A DNA stretch of 64,000 nt from Leptolyngbya sp. DLM2.Bin27 (GTDB lineage: Bacteria; Cyanobacteriota; Cyanobacteriia; Phormidesmidales; Phormidesmidaceae): NCBI GenBank assembly GCA_007694115.1, contig RECJ01000102.1, positions 1 to 64,000 of the forward strand, written 5' to 3'. Below, piece by piece: positions 47,842 to 57,748 of the stretch (position 1 is its first letter; each line of letters begins with the position of its first letter). Both the position numbers and the translations under genes were made by a program. The notes below the pieces were generated by a model. The model saw only the letters and a list, made by a program, of their open reading frames with translations. It was not told where the DNA came from and searched no databases.

Positions 47842-48807
47842 TCACTCTATATCAGCGTAAAGTCGCCCCTGCTTGCCCAGGGTGGTGACCAGGGTGTAGA
47901 CAGTGTAAAGCCACCCGGCCACAAAAAATATTCCCCGGCTGAGTACTTTGAGCGGGTGGCCGCTTTTGTTGCAGGGGGGGTGCCCTAGTACGTGACAGTC
48001 AAACAGGCGAGCGTAGAGGCGCAGGTTTTGACCCAGGGTGAGGTTTTTCAGCGCCAGCAGAAAGTGGTTGTGGTAAAAGTGCATTTGGTAACGCAGCGAT
48101 CGCGTCGCAATGTCATGGCACCCGCCCGTCTCTTCCCCCAAATGCACCAGGTGGGCCGCCGGGTCATACCAGATGATGTAGCCGGTGGAGCGAATATGGA
48201 GGCAAAAATCTGACTCTTCGCGCACGGCGCTGCCGTAGAAGCGCTCGTCAAACCGCAGCCCGTGCTGGTCGAACAATTCTCGCCGAAACGACATATTGCA
48301 CCCCCGCGCCGTCAGCACCCGCTGGGGCCGGGTGGTGTGTACCAGGTCGATGTGGTACCAGGCAATGCCGGGGTCCATGGCGGCGGGCGGTAGATACTCA
48401 ATTTCTAGCTCCCTTTGCTCCGCCAGCTTCATGCGGTCAAACACCCGCCCCGCCACCGCCCCCACCTCGGGCCGATCTAAAAACGTGCGGGCGTGGGCGT
48501 AGAGGTAGCCGGGGGGCAGCACCACATCATCGTCGATAAAGAGCACCAGATCGGAGTGCGATCGCGCTACCCCCAAATTTCGCGCCGCTGGCAAACTCGC
48601 CCAGGGCACCGTATACAGCGAAATTTCCCCCGCCGCCGCCCAGGTCTCCAGCGATCGCTGGGTCTCCGGCTCGTGCCTCTGGGTCTGATCCACCACCACC
48701 ACCTCGTAGGCCGGATACTCCTGGGACAGCAGGCTGGTGATGGTGTCGCACAGCACCACCTCCCGCTGGTAGGTCGGAATAATCACAGCAACGGTGGGCC
48801 AATCCAT
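47842..48807 (-). CDS. Family 2 glycosyltransferase, 321 aa
   Basis: A GT-A fold enzyme transferring a sugar from a nucleotide sugar, probably for extracellular or surface polysaccharide. Start WPTVAVIIPTYQREVVLCDT, then YEVVVVDQTQ and LVLFIDDDVVLPPGYLYAHA (metal-binding DxD), CNMSFRRELFDQHG and YGSAVREESDFCLHI, the ED-like catalytic region. A hydrophobic segment near the C-terminus (GIFFVAGWLYTVYTLVTTL) suggests membrane association. ATG 48807 is used; an upstream start at 48882 would overlap nadK. It follows nadK on the same strand with a 43-base gap. Confidence 0.88.
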   Translation of the reverse strand: MDWPTVAVIIPTYQREVVLCDTITSLLSQEYPAYEVVVVDQTQRHEPETQRSLETWAAAGEISLYTVPWASLPAARNLGVARSHSDLVLFIDDDVVLPPGYLYAHARTFLDRPEVGAVAGRVFDRMKLAEQRELEIEYLPPAAMDPGIAWYHIDLVHTTRPQRVLTARGCNMSFRRELFDQHGLRFDERFYGSAVREESDFCLHIRSTGYIIWYDPAAHLVHLGEETGGCHDIATRSLRYQMHFYHNHFLLALKNLTLGQNLRLYARLFDCHVLGHPPCNKSGHPLKVLSRGIFFVAGWLYTVYTLVTTLGKQGRLYADIE

Positions 48808-48850
48808 AGCGCTCTGGGGGTAAGGGCTGACAGCAGTATGCCCACTCCCC

Positions 48851-49768
48851 CTACGGCAGCTCCACCGACGTCGGCTTTGCAATATGCGGCAGCCCCCAGC
48901 CCAGCTTCTCCCGCAGCACCGTAAAGAACTCCGGCGGCTTCAGGCGAATAAACCGGGCCGAGTGGGGGGCGCGGCAGGCGCTCACCTCATCCTTGGGCAT
49001 CACGTAGCAGCCCGCGTTGCCGTCCACAATCATCACTAGCGGGTCAGGGTTGGCCGAGCGAATCACCACCTGCTCGCGGTCGGGAAACACCAGCCCCCGC
49101 GACGCCAGAGAGTGCGGGCAGATCGGAATCAGCTGCGTCACCGACACCCCAGGGGAAATCACCGGCCCCCCCGCCGAAAGAGAATAGGCCGTAGACCCGG
49201 TTGGGGTCGAGATAATAATGCCGTCGGCGGCGATATCGACCGGGGAGTGGCAGCCAATCGCCACCTCAAAATGGCACATGCTGGTCAGCGGCTCTCGGTG
49301 CAGCACCATCTCATTCAGGCACAGCGCCTCCCACACCAGTTCGCCGCCGTGGTGCAGCCGCACCGCCAGCATGCCCCGCTCTTCGATTTCATACTCGCCC
49401 GCCAGCACCTGCTCCATCGCCTGGGGCAGCTGGTTTAGATAGGTCTCGGTCAAAAACCCCATGTGGCCCGTATTCACCGTCAGCAGCGGCACCCCAATCG
49501 GGGCGAGCTGCCGAAAGGCTGACAGCACAGTGCCGTCCCCCCCCAGCACCACCGCAAATGCCATATCGGCGTCGAAGTTGGGCGGCACTAGGCTGTCGAG
49601 GGGGGTATGACACACCGGGCGATCGGGCTGCGAATAGCCCAGAATGCCGCCCATGCCCGTGGCCAGGCTGACAGCGCAGCCCTGGCGAGTCAGCTTTTCC
49701 TCCCATTCGAGAGCGACCTGGTGAGCCACAGGTTTAACGTCGTTGTAGATAATGCCAACCTTGGGCAC
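48851..49768 (-). CDS. nadK: NAD kinase, 305 aa
   Basis: Phosphorylates NAD to NADP. The GGDGT motif is at residues 76-80 in [26 protein letters not shown] follows, then [30 protein letters not shown] and the ending with PVISPG-type strand and LVFPD. All match the family. Start is GTG at 49768. Cyanobacteria commonly carry two NAD kinases; this length fits one of them. It probably forms a short operon with the glycosyltransferase downstream. Confidence 0.96.
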   Translation of the reverse strand: MPKVGIIYNDVKPVAHQVALEWEEKLTRQGCAVSLATGMGGILGYSQPDRPVCHTPLDSLVPPNFDADMAFAVVLGGDGTVLSAFRQLAPIGVPLLTVNTGHMGFLTETYLNQLPQAMEQVLAGEYEIEERGMLAVRLHHGGELVWEALCLNEMVLHREPLTSMCHFEVAIGCHSPVDIAADGIIISTPTGSTAYSLSAGGPVISPGVSVTQLIPICPHSLASRGLVFPDREQVVIRSANPDPLVMIVDGNAGCYVMPKDEVSACRAPHSARFIRLKPPEFFTVLREKLGWGLPHIAKPTSVELP

Positions 49769-50079
49769 AGGCAGGGTCCAACCTTACAATCGTGGGTAAT
49801 GGGGTAAATAAAACGTGCCCTACATCCACTCAGATGCCGAACACACTGGAAGAATCATACTTGAGCGTCTCCCTAGGCTACCGTTTTTTCGTCTAGGGTA
49901 AAACAGCTCGGGGCCAAATTGCTGGGCTGCGGTATGCAGGTCGGGCATTGGGCCGTATCGTTGCCCACAATATCGGGGTAGACCACAGCCTACGCTACGG
50001 TTATCTTACCGATGGGGGTTTGCCCAAGCCCCGGCTTGACTCACTGCCTACTTTTGTATCGCTCTGTTTGCTTACTGCT
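49769..50079. other. 311-bp divergent spacer
   Basis: Lies between nadK and the DUF3146 gene on opposite strands. It holds a short inverted repeat CCCTAG (49871-49876) and CTAGGG (49893-49898) with a T run in the loop. No ORF or clear promoter pair is visible. Confidence 0.4.
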
Positions 50080-50340
50080 GTGACCCGTCGCCCCTCTGAG
50101 ACCACCGCCTACGTTCGCATTACCCACCAGTCGTGGAGCCAGGGCCGCATTGAAGGCGAAGTGCGGGCCAGCACCTACGAGTGGCAGTTTCAGTGGCGCT
50201 TTCGCCAGGGCAACCTGCGGGTAGAGCCGTCCTTGGGCCGGGCGCTGATCTGTGAGCCGCTCAGTCGCTTTCTCGAACGCTGTGACTATCAGCTCGAACC
50301 CGGCGGCGATTACTCGTTTACCATTCGAGCCAAGCTCTAG
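50080..50340 (+). CDS. DUF3146 family protein, 86 aa
   Basis: A small cyanobacterial protein family of unknown role. The sequence TTAYVRITHQSWSQGRIEG and VRASTYEWQFQWRFRQGNL reads as an all-beta sheet with many aromatic residues; then VEPSLGRALICEPLSRFLER and DYSFTIRAKL. I place the start at the GTG at 50080, because the open frame from 49948 adds 44 residues without family character. No signal peptide. Adjacent to the YqgF-like gene, which faces it. Confidence 0.75.
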   Translation: MTRRPSETTAYVRITHQSWSQGRIEGEVRASTYEWQFQWRFRQGNLRVEPSLGRALICEPLSRFLERCDYQLEPGGDYSFTIRAKL

Positions 50341-50429
50341 GGCAACAGGTCGCGATCTTGGCGATCGCAACCCTACGAAACTTGCGCCTATAGGCCTGCG
50401 GCGCGGCTTCAATCATCGCTAGACGAACA

Positions 50430-50909
50430 TTACTCACTGGTTAGGCGGTTGAGGTAGCGCTCGATCAGCAAGATCGCCACAATGTCGTCGATGGGGCGAG
50501 AAATTTTGCGCAGCGACTGGGGAATTAGCCCTGCCAGCTTGGAGGGCGGGTACATCTGCCAGTAGCGATCGCGCGCTTCCAGCGTCGTATAGCGCTCATC
50601 GACCAACATGATGCGCGGTGGGTCAGGAAGCTGGCTGAGGGCATCTTTCCAGCCACTAGAAGCGGTCTGGTCGCCCAGCACAATCATAGAAATGGGGAAC
50701 TGCTGGCGCAGGGCGGTGATTTCAGCGATCACATCGGTGGCGGCGACCACCTGCTGGTAGCAGAGAATGCGGTCTAGCCCCATCACCGCCAGACCACATT
50801 TTTGTCGTCCGGGGTCAAAGCCCAAAATTACCGGTTGAGACAGGGGGGTTGGGGGCGGCTGGCTCACGGGGGCAAGGGGTGGAGTGCCTCTACATTGTGC
50901 CATTCCCAT
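50430..50909 (-). CDS. YqgF/RuvX-family RNase H-like nuclease, 159 aa
   Basis: An RNase H-like fold of the Holliday-junction-resolvase / pre-16S-rRNA-nuclease family. VILGFDPGRQKCGLAVMG provides the first Asp, MLVDERYTTLEARDR the Glu, and RPIDDIVAILLIERYL the last Asp. The spacing fits YqgF. Cyanobacteria often have more than one such protein, so this may be a paralogue and not the essential pre-16S nuclease. Start is ATG 50909 or 50903; the first 25 residues are Pro-rich. Monocistronic, convergent with DUF3146. Confidence 0.85.
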   Translation of the reverse strand: MGMAQCRGTPPLAPVSQPPPTPLSQPVILGFDPGRQKCGLAVMGLDRILCYQQVVAATDVIAEITALRQQFPISMIVLGDQTASSGWKDALSQLPDPPRIMLVDERYTTLEARDRYWQMYPPSKLAGLIPQSLRKISRPIDDIVAILLIERYLNRLTSE

Positions 50910-51185
50910 TGGGGTTGCTGAGAAAATTGAGCTTCTGGCTATCTAGCGCCCAAAGCGAAGGTTATGCACTAAACTTAGTCGGCGGTAGCGGCGCTCAGCG
51001 CTGCGGGTTCTGACTTAATGGGCAATGGGCCAACTTAATGGGTCAAGCGTGGGTGATGTGGCAGCTATCCATGCAGGCCACCCCCCCAGGCCACCGAGCG
51101 AGCGAGCGACGCCAGCCCTCAAACCAGTTGGCCAAAATTCTTGCTTTACAGTACATTTGCTTTACGTCTGAGGTAACGCTGGCCA

Positions 51186-54100
51186 GTGCACATTAAGCGC
51201 GTCGAACTGTCCCACTTTAAGTCGTTTGGGGGTACGACCCAGGTTCCACTACTGCCTGGGTTTACTGTCATATCTGGGCCAAACGGCTCCGGTAAATCCA
51301 ACATTTTAGATGCGCTGCTGTTTGGCCTCGGGTTGGCCAGCTCTAAGGGCATGCGGGCCGAGCGCCTGCCCGATCTGGTCAACCAAAATCAGATGAGCCG
51401 CCGCGCTACCTCTGAGGCCAGCGTCACCGTCACCTTTGACCTCAGCGATGTGCCCGCCGATCTGTTAATTGACGACGACGAGGGCAATAGTCTGGCGGCA
51501 GTCCCTGGGGTCGGGGCCAATGGGGCCGGGTCGAATGGCAGCTCCCCTACCCTATCGATCTCAGGGGCTGAGGCGGGTGCCGCCGACAACGTGGTGCGTC
51601 TGCCCCTAGGCCGCGAGTGGAGCGTCACCCGGCGGCTGCGGGTGACCAGCCAGGGCACCTACACCTCTAACTACTACATCAACGGCGAGCCCTGCACCCT
51701 CAGCCAGCTCCACGAGCAGCTGCAAAAGTTTCACGTCTACCCCGAGGGCTACAACGTGGTGCTCCAGGGAGACGTCACCAGCATTATTTCGATGAACTCC
51801 CGCGAGCGGCGAGCCATTATCGACGAGCTGGCCGGGGTGGCTGCCTTTGACCGCAAAATTGATCAGGCTCGGGGCAAACTTGAGGCCGTGCGCGACCACG
51901 AAGAGCGCTTTCGCATCGTTGAGCGCGAGCTGCAGACCCAGCTTGAGCGCCTGGCCCAAGACCGCCAAAAAGCCGAGAAGTACAAGCGTCTGAAAGAGAC
52001 CTTTCAAACCAAGGGCCAGTGGGAGTCGGTGCTGCTGTGGCAGAGCCAGCAGCGGGCGATCGCTGCCCTACACCAAACCCTAGAGCAGGGGGAGGCCAAG
52101 GCAACCCAGCTGGCGGCAATGATTACCGGAGGGCAGAGTGCGATCGCCGCCCTCGACGCCGAACTCGCCACCCTCAACGCCCACATTCGAGCCATGGGTG
52201 AAGACGAGCACCTGGCGCTGCAAGCCCAGGTCGCCACCCACGAGGCCGAGCTGCGCCAGCTCCAGCGCCAGGAGCAAGAAAACCGCACCGCCACCAATCA
52301 GGGGGCGGCCCAACGCCGCGATACCGAGATTGCCCAGCTCCAGCAGCAGCGAGAGTTAGAGCAGGTAGAGCAGTCGATTGCATCGCTCAGCCAGGGTGAA
52401 CTGGTGGCCCTGACCGAGGCCAAAGCCCAGGTGCAAAAAGCCTTAGAAGAACGGAGACAGGCCACCCTGGCGATCGCCTCTGCCTCCCAGACCAGCCTGC
52501 AACAGCAGACCCAGATCCGCCAGGCGATCGAGACTCTGCGCAGAGAGGTCGAGCCCCAGCGAACCGAGCAGATTCGCCTACAGGAGCGCCTGCGCCAGCT
52601 AGAGCAGCAGATCGCCGCCCTCACCGAGCAGAGTCGCACCCTGGGAGACACCCCTGCGGAGTCTGAGGACTCTAGCCTGGCCCAGCGCCTAGCCGCCGCT
52701 GAGGCCGAAATCCAGCAGATTGCCGCCCAGATTGCCGCCGCCGAGGCCGAGATCTCGGTACAGCGCGACACCCAAACCCGCCTGCTCAAAGAGCAGCGCG
52801 ACAAACAGCGCGAGCTCGACAAGCTCGAAGCCCAAACCCAGGCCATGCAAGAGAGCCAGGGTACCCATGCCACCAAGCTGCTGCTTGACAGCGGCATCGC
52901 GGGCATTAGCGGGCTGGTGGCCCAGTTGGGCAGGGTTGACCCCAAGTTTCAGCTAGCCCTAGAGATTGCTGCCGGGGCGCGTCTGGGCTACCTAGTGGTG
53001 GAGAATGACCAGGTGGCGGCCAAGGGCATTGAATTTCTCAAGCAGCGGCGGGCCGGACGGGCCACCTTTTTGCCCCTAAACAAAATTCGCGCCCCCCGGT
53101 TTACCCCGGTGCCCGAATGGAAACGTCCCGATGGGTTTCTCGACTACGCCGTTAACCTGATCGACTGCGACCCCCGCTACCGCGATATTTTTGGCTACAC
53201 CTTTGGCAGTACCGTAGTCTTTGACAGTTTGGCCACCGCTCGGCAGTACCTGGGCGACTACCGCATTGTCACCCTAGAGGGTGAGGTGCTCGAAACCAGC
53301 GGCGCCATGACCGGGGGCAACATCTCTGCCCGCTCGGGCAGTCTGCACTTTGGCACCGTAGAACCGGCAGAGTCTACCGAAGCCCAGGCCCTGCGCCAGC
53401 GCTTGGGGGATATCGAGGTGATGCTGGAGCGCTGCGATCGCGACCTCAGCACCAGCTCCACCACCCTGCAAACCCTCAGTCAAAGCCTGATTGCCAAACG
53501 TCAGCAGTACCGCGAGCTACAACTGGCAGGCGAGCAGCAGCAGAGCCAGCGGCAGCAGCAGGCCCAGCAGCGCGCCCAGATTGAAACTCAGCTCACCCAG
53601 GGCCAGCAGGAGCTGGTCACCACCCAAACCCGCCTGCAAGAATTGGCCCATGCTCTGCCGGGACAGGAAGCGGAAATTGCCCGGCAGCAGCAGGCCCTCA
53701 GCGAGTTAGAGCAGTCCCAGGCCCACAGTGAGTGGCAGCAGGCCCAGGCCGCTGTGGGCGAGCTAGAGGCCCAGCTCAGCGATCGCCAGCAACAACTTCA
53801 GGCCGCAGAGCGTCGCCTACAAGATCTGCACAACCAACGCCAGCAGCTCGATCTGGCCCTCACCCAGGCCCAGCAAACCCTAGAGAGCCTGGCCCAGCAG
53901 CAGGGCGATCGCGACCAGCAGCTCACCCAGCTTCAGCAGCAGCAGGCCACCCTCAACCAGGAGGTTACCCAGCTGCGCCAGCAGATGGCCGTGCTTGACC
54001 AAACCCTCGCCGCCGAAAAAGCCGCTCGCGACGAGCTAGAGGGGCGACTGCGTACCCAGCGCACTCAAACCCAGCAGCAGGAGTGGGAACGGCAAAAGCT

Positions 54101-54872
54101 GCTCGAAACCCAGCAGGAGCGCCGTCAGCAGCTAGCCGAAGCTCAGGAACTACTAGCGACCCAGGCGGCAGATCTGCCCGACCCGCTGCCCGAAATTCCC
54201 CCCGAGACGGATCTGGAGGAGTTAAGGAAAGAGCTGCGATCGCTCCAGCGCCGCATGGAGGCCATGGAACCTGTCAACATGCTGGCCTTGGAAGAATACA
54301 ACCGCACCGAAGAGCGCCTGGGCGAACTCACCCAAAAACTCACCACCCTTGAAGAAGAGCGCACCGAGCTGCTGCTGCGCATCGAGACTTTCACCACCCT
54401 GCGCCGCCAGGCCTTTATGGAAGCCTATGAGGCTGTCAACCTCAACTTTCAGTCGATCTTTGCCGAGTTGTCTGACGGCGACGGCCACCTTCAGCTCGAA
54501 GATCCCGAAGACCCCTTCAACGGTGGCCTTAACCTGGTGGCCCACCCCAAGGGCAAACCCGTGCGACGGCTGGCCTCTATGTCTGGGGGCGAAAAATCTC
54601 TCACGGCGCTGAGCTTTATCTTTGCCCTCCAGCGCTACCGCCCCTCGCCCTTCTACGCCTTTGACGAGGTCGACATGTTCCTCGACGGGGCCAACGTAGA
54701 GCGCCTGTCGCGCATGATCAAGCACCAGACCCAGCAGGCCCAGTTTATCGTCGTCAGCCTGCGCCGCCCCATGATCGAAGCCGCCCAGCGCACCATCGGC
54801 GTCACCCAGGCTCGGGGGGCCTACACCCAGGTGCTCGGCATTGACCTAGAGGCCCAGAGCGCCACCCCATAA
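51186..54872 (+). CDS. smc: Chromosome segregation protein SMC, 1,228 aa
   Basis: Condensin ATPase for chromosome organisation. KRVELSHFKSFGGT and SGPNGSGKSNILDALLFGLG make the N-terminal head and Walker A. Long coiled coils flank a hinge domain at about residues 560-700 (GISGLVAQLGRV, then LVVENDQVAAKG). The C-terminal head has SMSGGEKSLTALSFIFALQ and FYAFDEVDMFLDG (signature and Walker B). Length is normal. The gene begins with GTG at 51186. The Gln-rich coiled coils are notable. No scpA/scpB here. Monocistronic. Confidence 0.97.
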   Translation: MHIKRVELSHFKSFGGTTQVPLLPGFTVISGPNGSGKSNILDALLFGLGLASSKGMRAERLPDLVNQNQMSRRATSEASVTVTFDLSDVPADLLIDDDEGNSLAAVPGVGANGAGSNGSSPTLSISGAEAGAADNVVRLPLGREWSVTRRLRVTSQGTYTSNYYINGEPCTLSQLHEQLQKFHVYPEGYNVVLQGDVTSIISMNSRERRAIIDELAGVAAFDRKIDQARGKLEAVRDHEERFRIVERELQTQLERLAQDRQKAEKYKRLKETFQTKGQWESVLLWQSQQRAIAALHQTLEQGEAKATQLAAMITGGQSAIAALDAELATLNAHIRAMGEDEHLALQAQVATHEAELRQLQRQEQENRTATNQGAAQRRDTEIAQLQQQRELEQVEQSIASLSQGELVALTEAKAQVQKALEERRQATLAIASASQTSLQQQTQIRQAIETLRREVEPQRTEQIRLQERLRQLEQQIAALTEQSRTLGDTPAESEDSSLAQRLAAAEAEIQQIAAQIAAAEAEISVQRDTQTRLLKEQRDKQRELDKLEAQTQAMQESQGTHATKLLLDSGIAGISGLVAQLGRVDPKFQLALEIAAGARLGYLVVENDQVAAKGIEFLKQRRAGRATFLPLNKIRAPRFTPVPEWKRPDGFLDYAVNLIDCDPRYRDIFGYTFGSTVVFDSLATARQYLGDYRIVTLEGEVLETSGAMTGGNISARSGSLHFGTVEPAESTEAQALRQRLGDIEVMLERCDRDLSTSSTTLQTLSQSLIAKRQQYRELQLAGEQQQSQRQQQAQQRAQIETQLTQGQQELVTTQTRLQELAHALPGQEAEIARQQQALSELEQSQAHSEWQQAQAAVGELEAQLSDRQQQLQAAERRLQDLHNQRQQLDLALTQAQQTLESLAQQQGDRDQQLTQLQQQQATLNQEVTQLRQQMAVLDQTLAAEKAARDELEGRLRTQRTQTQQQEWERQKLLETQQERRQQLAEAQELLATQAADLPDPLPEIPPETDLEELRKELRSLQRRMEAMEPVNMLALEEYNRTEERLGELTQKLTTLEEERTELLLRIETFTTLRRQAFMEAYEAVNLNFQSIFAELSDGDGHLQLEDPEDPFNGGLNLVAHPKGKPVRRLASMSGGEKSLTALSFIFALQRYRPSPFYAFDEVDMFLDGANVERLSRMIKHQTQQAQFIVVSLRRPMIEAAQRTIGVTQARGAYTQVLGIDLEAQSATP

Positions 54873-54926
54873 GCGCCCCAAAAAATAAGCGCCCCAAAAA
54901 CAGCCATCCCCCCTTCAAGTCACAGT

Positions 54927-55133
54927 CTATGGGCGAAACTTTTCGCGCAGCGACTTCAAGCTCGCTCCTGCGACATCAACTTGAATACTCGCTCCAGATT
55001 GATCGAGGTGCTGAAACTGTTGGTAAGCGTCAGCGGCACTGGCGTGAATCGAGCGCAGGCGCTCACCTTGGGCACGGATGTCGCAATAAATCCATCCCGT
55101 GCGCCATGGGCAGGCATAAATCCGAACTTCCAT
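54927..55133 (-). CDS. Small hypothetical protein, 68 aa
   Basis: I recognise no family. The sequence EVRIYACPWRTGWIYCDIRA and IHASAADAYQQFQHLDQSGA has the feel of a small folded domain, with strands and one helix, and ends SLKSLREKFRP. A plus-strand frame overlaps it almost completely but has less natural composition. It is convergent with smc, 54 bases apart. Tentative because of its size. Confidence 0.5.
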   Translation of the reverse strand: MEVRIYACPWRTGWIYCDIRAQGERLRSIHASAADAYQQFQHLDQSGASIQVDVAGASLKSLREKFRP

Positions 55134-55597
55134 GGGCCTAAATCACTCCGTTAGACAAATTAGCTCTAACAGATGAATCAGCGGCACTAGACAGCTTTAC
55201 AGATCAAACCTACTCTCAGCTCAAGAGATGGATGAATTCAGCTAGTTGAGCCAATATTTCGGCAACTATACCAAGTTCAGATACTGAGGTTTTTAAACAA
55301 TTGTGGCAGCCCCTGTGCACCCTGCGCCACCCTTTGATGCCGCAGCGAGCCAACGCTCTCATCTAGACAATATCCCCTGGTCAGATGCGGCTAAAACTGC
55401 CCCAGATAGCGAGAATATCGCGCCACTAATCTCTTGACCTGCGTCTGGTAGTTCGGTCTTCCCTCCTGTAAAATTAGACGATTCTAGCTAAGATAGCTAT
55501 TCAGGTTAAGTGCCGATTTACCTTGGGTAATGCGGCCTGCCCCCGGCCTGGCTATTTCCAGCGCTCTGTTGTCTCGGCCCACGAGATGGATTAAACA
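55134..55597 (+). promoter_or_regulatory. 464-bp leader with candidate promoter
   Basis: No ORF seen. TGTAAAAT (-10 hexamer TAAAAT at 55469-55474) is the best promoter-like motif and would leave about 110-120 bases of leader before the PRC-barrel gene; no good -35 is at the right distance. Nothing else stands out in the spacer. Confidence 0.3.
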
Positions 55598-56521
55598 ATG
55601 ACCTTAGACAAGTATCGTCTCCGCTCTGACTTCTTAGGTACTCAAGTTATCACCCGCAACTCTGGCCAGCGGCTCGGGGTGGTGAGCCAAGTTTGGGTTG
55701 ATGTTGACCAGCGAGAAGTCGTGGCCATTGGCCTGCGGGAAAACATCATGTCTGGGCTGGTGTCGAGCATTCAGCAGGTCATGCCCTTGACCAGCATTCG
55801 TCAGATTGGCGACGTCATATTAGTCGATGACGAAGCCGTGCTCGAAGACGAGTTGGCCGTGGCTCCCTACAGCACCCTGGTCAACTGCGAAGTGATTACC
55901 GAAACGGGTGAGCCCCTAGGTCGGGTGCGCGGGTTTAAATTCGACGTCACCACCGGTCGGCTTGAAACGATTGTGATTGCCTCCTTTGGGCTGCCCCAGA
56001 TTCCTGACCAGGTGATTAGCACCTACGAGCTATCCATTGATGAAGTTGTCAGCAGTGGCCCCGATCGCCTGATCGTATTTGAAGGTGCCGAAGAAAAAAT
56101 GGTGCAGCTCAGCGTGGGTTTGCTAGAACGCCTGGGCATTGGCGGTGCTCCCTGGGATCGCAACGACGACAGCGAATACATCATGCCGGTGTCAACCGCC
56201 AACCAGCTGCCCTCTGGGGTACAGGTTCCCGCCGAGTTTAGCAAAGCTCGCCCTGCCACCACCGAAGAGCGCTGGAGTGACGATGACTGGGGTGAGCCCG
56301 AGCGCATCGAAGCCCCCTTCCAGGCCCAGCAGCCCGCCGAGCGCTACCAGGCCGCCACCATGGATGAGCCCAGCAGCTATCCAGCCTACGATGCCGATTT
56401 CCAAGATGTCACCGAAGATGTCTGGACGGAAGAAGACGAGGGCGAACCCTACGAGGCCAAGCCCCTGAATATTCCCCAAAAGAAGAAAGTCACCGAGTAC
56501 GAAGAAGAGCTGGACTATTGA
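55598..56521 (+). CDS. Double PRC-barrel domain protein, 307 aa
   Basis: Two PRC-barrel domains in the first 175 residues: RLRSDFLGTQVITRNSGQRL with VVAIGLREN, and LVNCEVITETGEPLGRVRGF with ETIVIASFGLPQIPD. The C-terminal 110 residues are acidic and disordered (QDVTEDVWTEEDEGEPYEAK), ending EEELDY. This layout is that of a conserved cyanobacterial family without known function. No signal peptide. A DUF389 gene faces it. Confidence 0.82.
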   Translation: MTLDKYRLRSDFLGTQVITRNSGQRLGVVSQVWVDVDQREVVAIGLRENIMSGLVSSIQQVMPLTSIRQIGDVILVDDEAVLEDELAVAPYSTLVNCEVITETGEPLGRVRGFKFDVTTGRLETIVIASFGLPQIPDQVISTYELSIDEVVSSGPDRLIVFEGAEEKMVQLSVGLLERLGIGGAPWDRNDDSEYIMPVSTANQLPSGVQVPAEFSKARPATTEERWSDDDWGEPERIEAPFQAQQPAERYQAATMDEPSSYPAYDADFQDVTEDVWTEEDEGEPYEAKPLNIPQKKKVTEYEEELDY

Positions 56522-56537
56522 GATAGTTTTCGCCCCG

Positions 56538-57662
56538 TTACTGCCCCCCAGATGCCTTTTCCTGCAGCACATCATTCATCACTTCATCGACCCGGCTGAC
56601 CAAAAACATGAGTTTGTAGGGGCGGCCTAGCTCACGCTCCACAAATTGCTCTAGCAGTTGTACCTGCTTGGGGGTCACTGGTTCAGAAGCCCGCACGGTG
56701 AGGGCGATCTCAGGGGGAGTTGTCAGCCAGTTGGTGCTCATGTCCACCAGGCTGACCCGCTGAAAGGTGAGGGTGCGATCGAGCAAGGCGTTTCTGACGC
56801 TGGCTTCGAGCTGGTTTTGCTGGAGCAGCCGCAGGGTGCTAGCCCCCAAGGGCAGCACCAGCAAGGCCGTAAACATCAGAGTAATGCTGAGGGGTCGCCG
56901 GGCGCTGCGGGCCATCGAGTAGCCAAACAGCACAAAGGCCACCATACAGGCCAGGGTAATGCCAAACAGGTTGGTCATGTAGAGCAGCATGGCACCTAGG
57001 CTCAGGCTGAAATTGCCCTGGCCTAGCCACAGACCCACCACGCAAATCGGGGGCATGAGGGCAACTGCGATCGCAGTGCCTGCCACCGTACCCGCTACCT
57101 TAGGCTCGATCTTGGCGATCCCCGCCAGCGCCCCGGCCGTCACGGCAATACCCAGATCGAGCAGGGTCGGCTGGGTGCGGGCCATCACCTCGCTGCCAAA
57201 CTGGGCTAGGCCGGTCAATAACCCAATCAGCGCTGAGATGCTCACCGCCAGCAGCGACCCCACCCCCAACGACGACATGCTGGCGCGAATCAGCACCCGG
57301 TCAGCCTCTAAGATGCCAAAGGCCGCGCCGCGAATCGGCAGCATCAGCGGCGCAATCAGCATTGCCCCAATAATCACAGCGGCACTGTTGGAGAGCAACC
57401 CTAGGGTGGCGATGACGCAGGACCCCACAACCAGCACCAAATAGTGCCAGCTCAGCCGCGATTCTTCCAGCAGGTCTTGGCGCAGGCGGGTCAGGTCATC
57501 CGCCACCACCGTTCGCCGCAGCGGAGCGCGGATCGACTCCAGGCGAGCCGCTGCCCTGATCAGACCACCCCCCAGCCATAGCTGAGGAGGCCGACCGACT
57601 TGGTGAGCCAGCCGAGTCAGCTGTTTGACCCATCGCCGCAGTCCAAACTGATTAAAGTTCAT
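56538..57662 (-). CDS. DUF389 membrane protein, 374 aa
   Basis: A TIGR00341/DUF389-type integral membrane protein. The core has SNSAAVIIGAMLIAPLMLPI, then GAAFGILEADRVLIRASMSS, and VTAGALAGIAKIEPKVAG, with ALMPPICVVGLWLGQGN, all typical of the family, with about seven membrane helices. The first 80 residues are a soluble basic region, and the C-terminal 90 a soluble domain (SLVDMSTNWLTTPPEIALTV). Function unknown. The start ATG 57662 directly follows the repeat array at 57694-57748. Confidence 0.85.
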   Translation of the reverse strand: MNFNQFGLRRWVKQLTRLAHQVGRPPQLWLGGGLIRAAARLESIRAPLRRTVVADDLTRLRQDLLEESRLSWHYLVLVVGSCVIATLGLLSNSAAVIIGAMLIAPLMLPIRGAAFGILEADRVLIRASMSSLGVGSLLAVSISALIGLLTGLAQFGSEVMARTQPTLLDLGIAVTAGALAGIAKIEPKVAGTVAGTAIAVALMPPICVVGLWLGQGNFSLSLGAMLLYMTNLFGITLACMVAFVLFGYSMARSARRPLSITLMFTALLVLPLGASTLRLLQQNQLEASVRNALLDRTLTFQRVSLVDMSTNWLTTPPEIALTVRASEPVTPKQVQLLEQFVERELGRPYKLMFLVSRVDEVMNDVLQEKASGGQ

Positions 57663-57693
57663 ACCTCAACTCCTGCTCGGCCTTAGAACATCG

Positions 57694-57748
57694 CCCATGA
57701 CCTTTATCACCCATGACCTTTATCACCCATGACCTTTATCACCCATGA
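57694..57748. repeat. 16-bp tandem repeat, three copies plus part
   Basis: CCCATGACCTTTATCA is present three times (57694-57741) followed by CCCATGA. It spans the gap between DUF389 and the pentapeptide gene, and the pentapeptide stop codon (minus strand TGA, 57739-57741) lies in the last unit. Confidence 0.9.
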
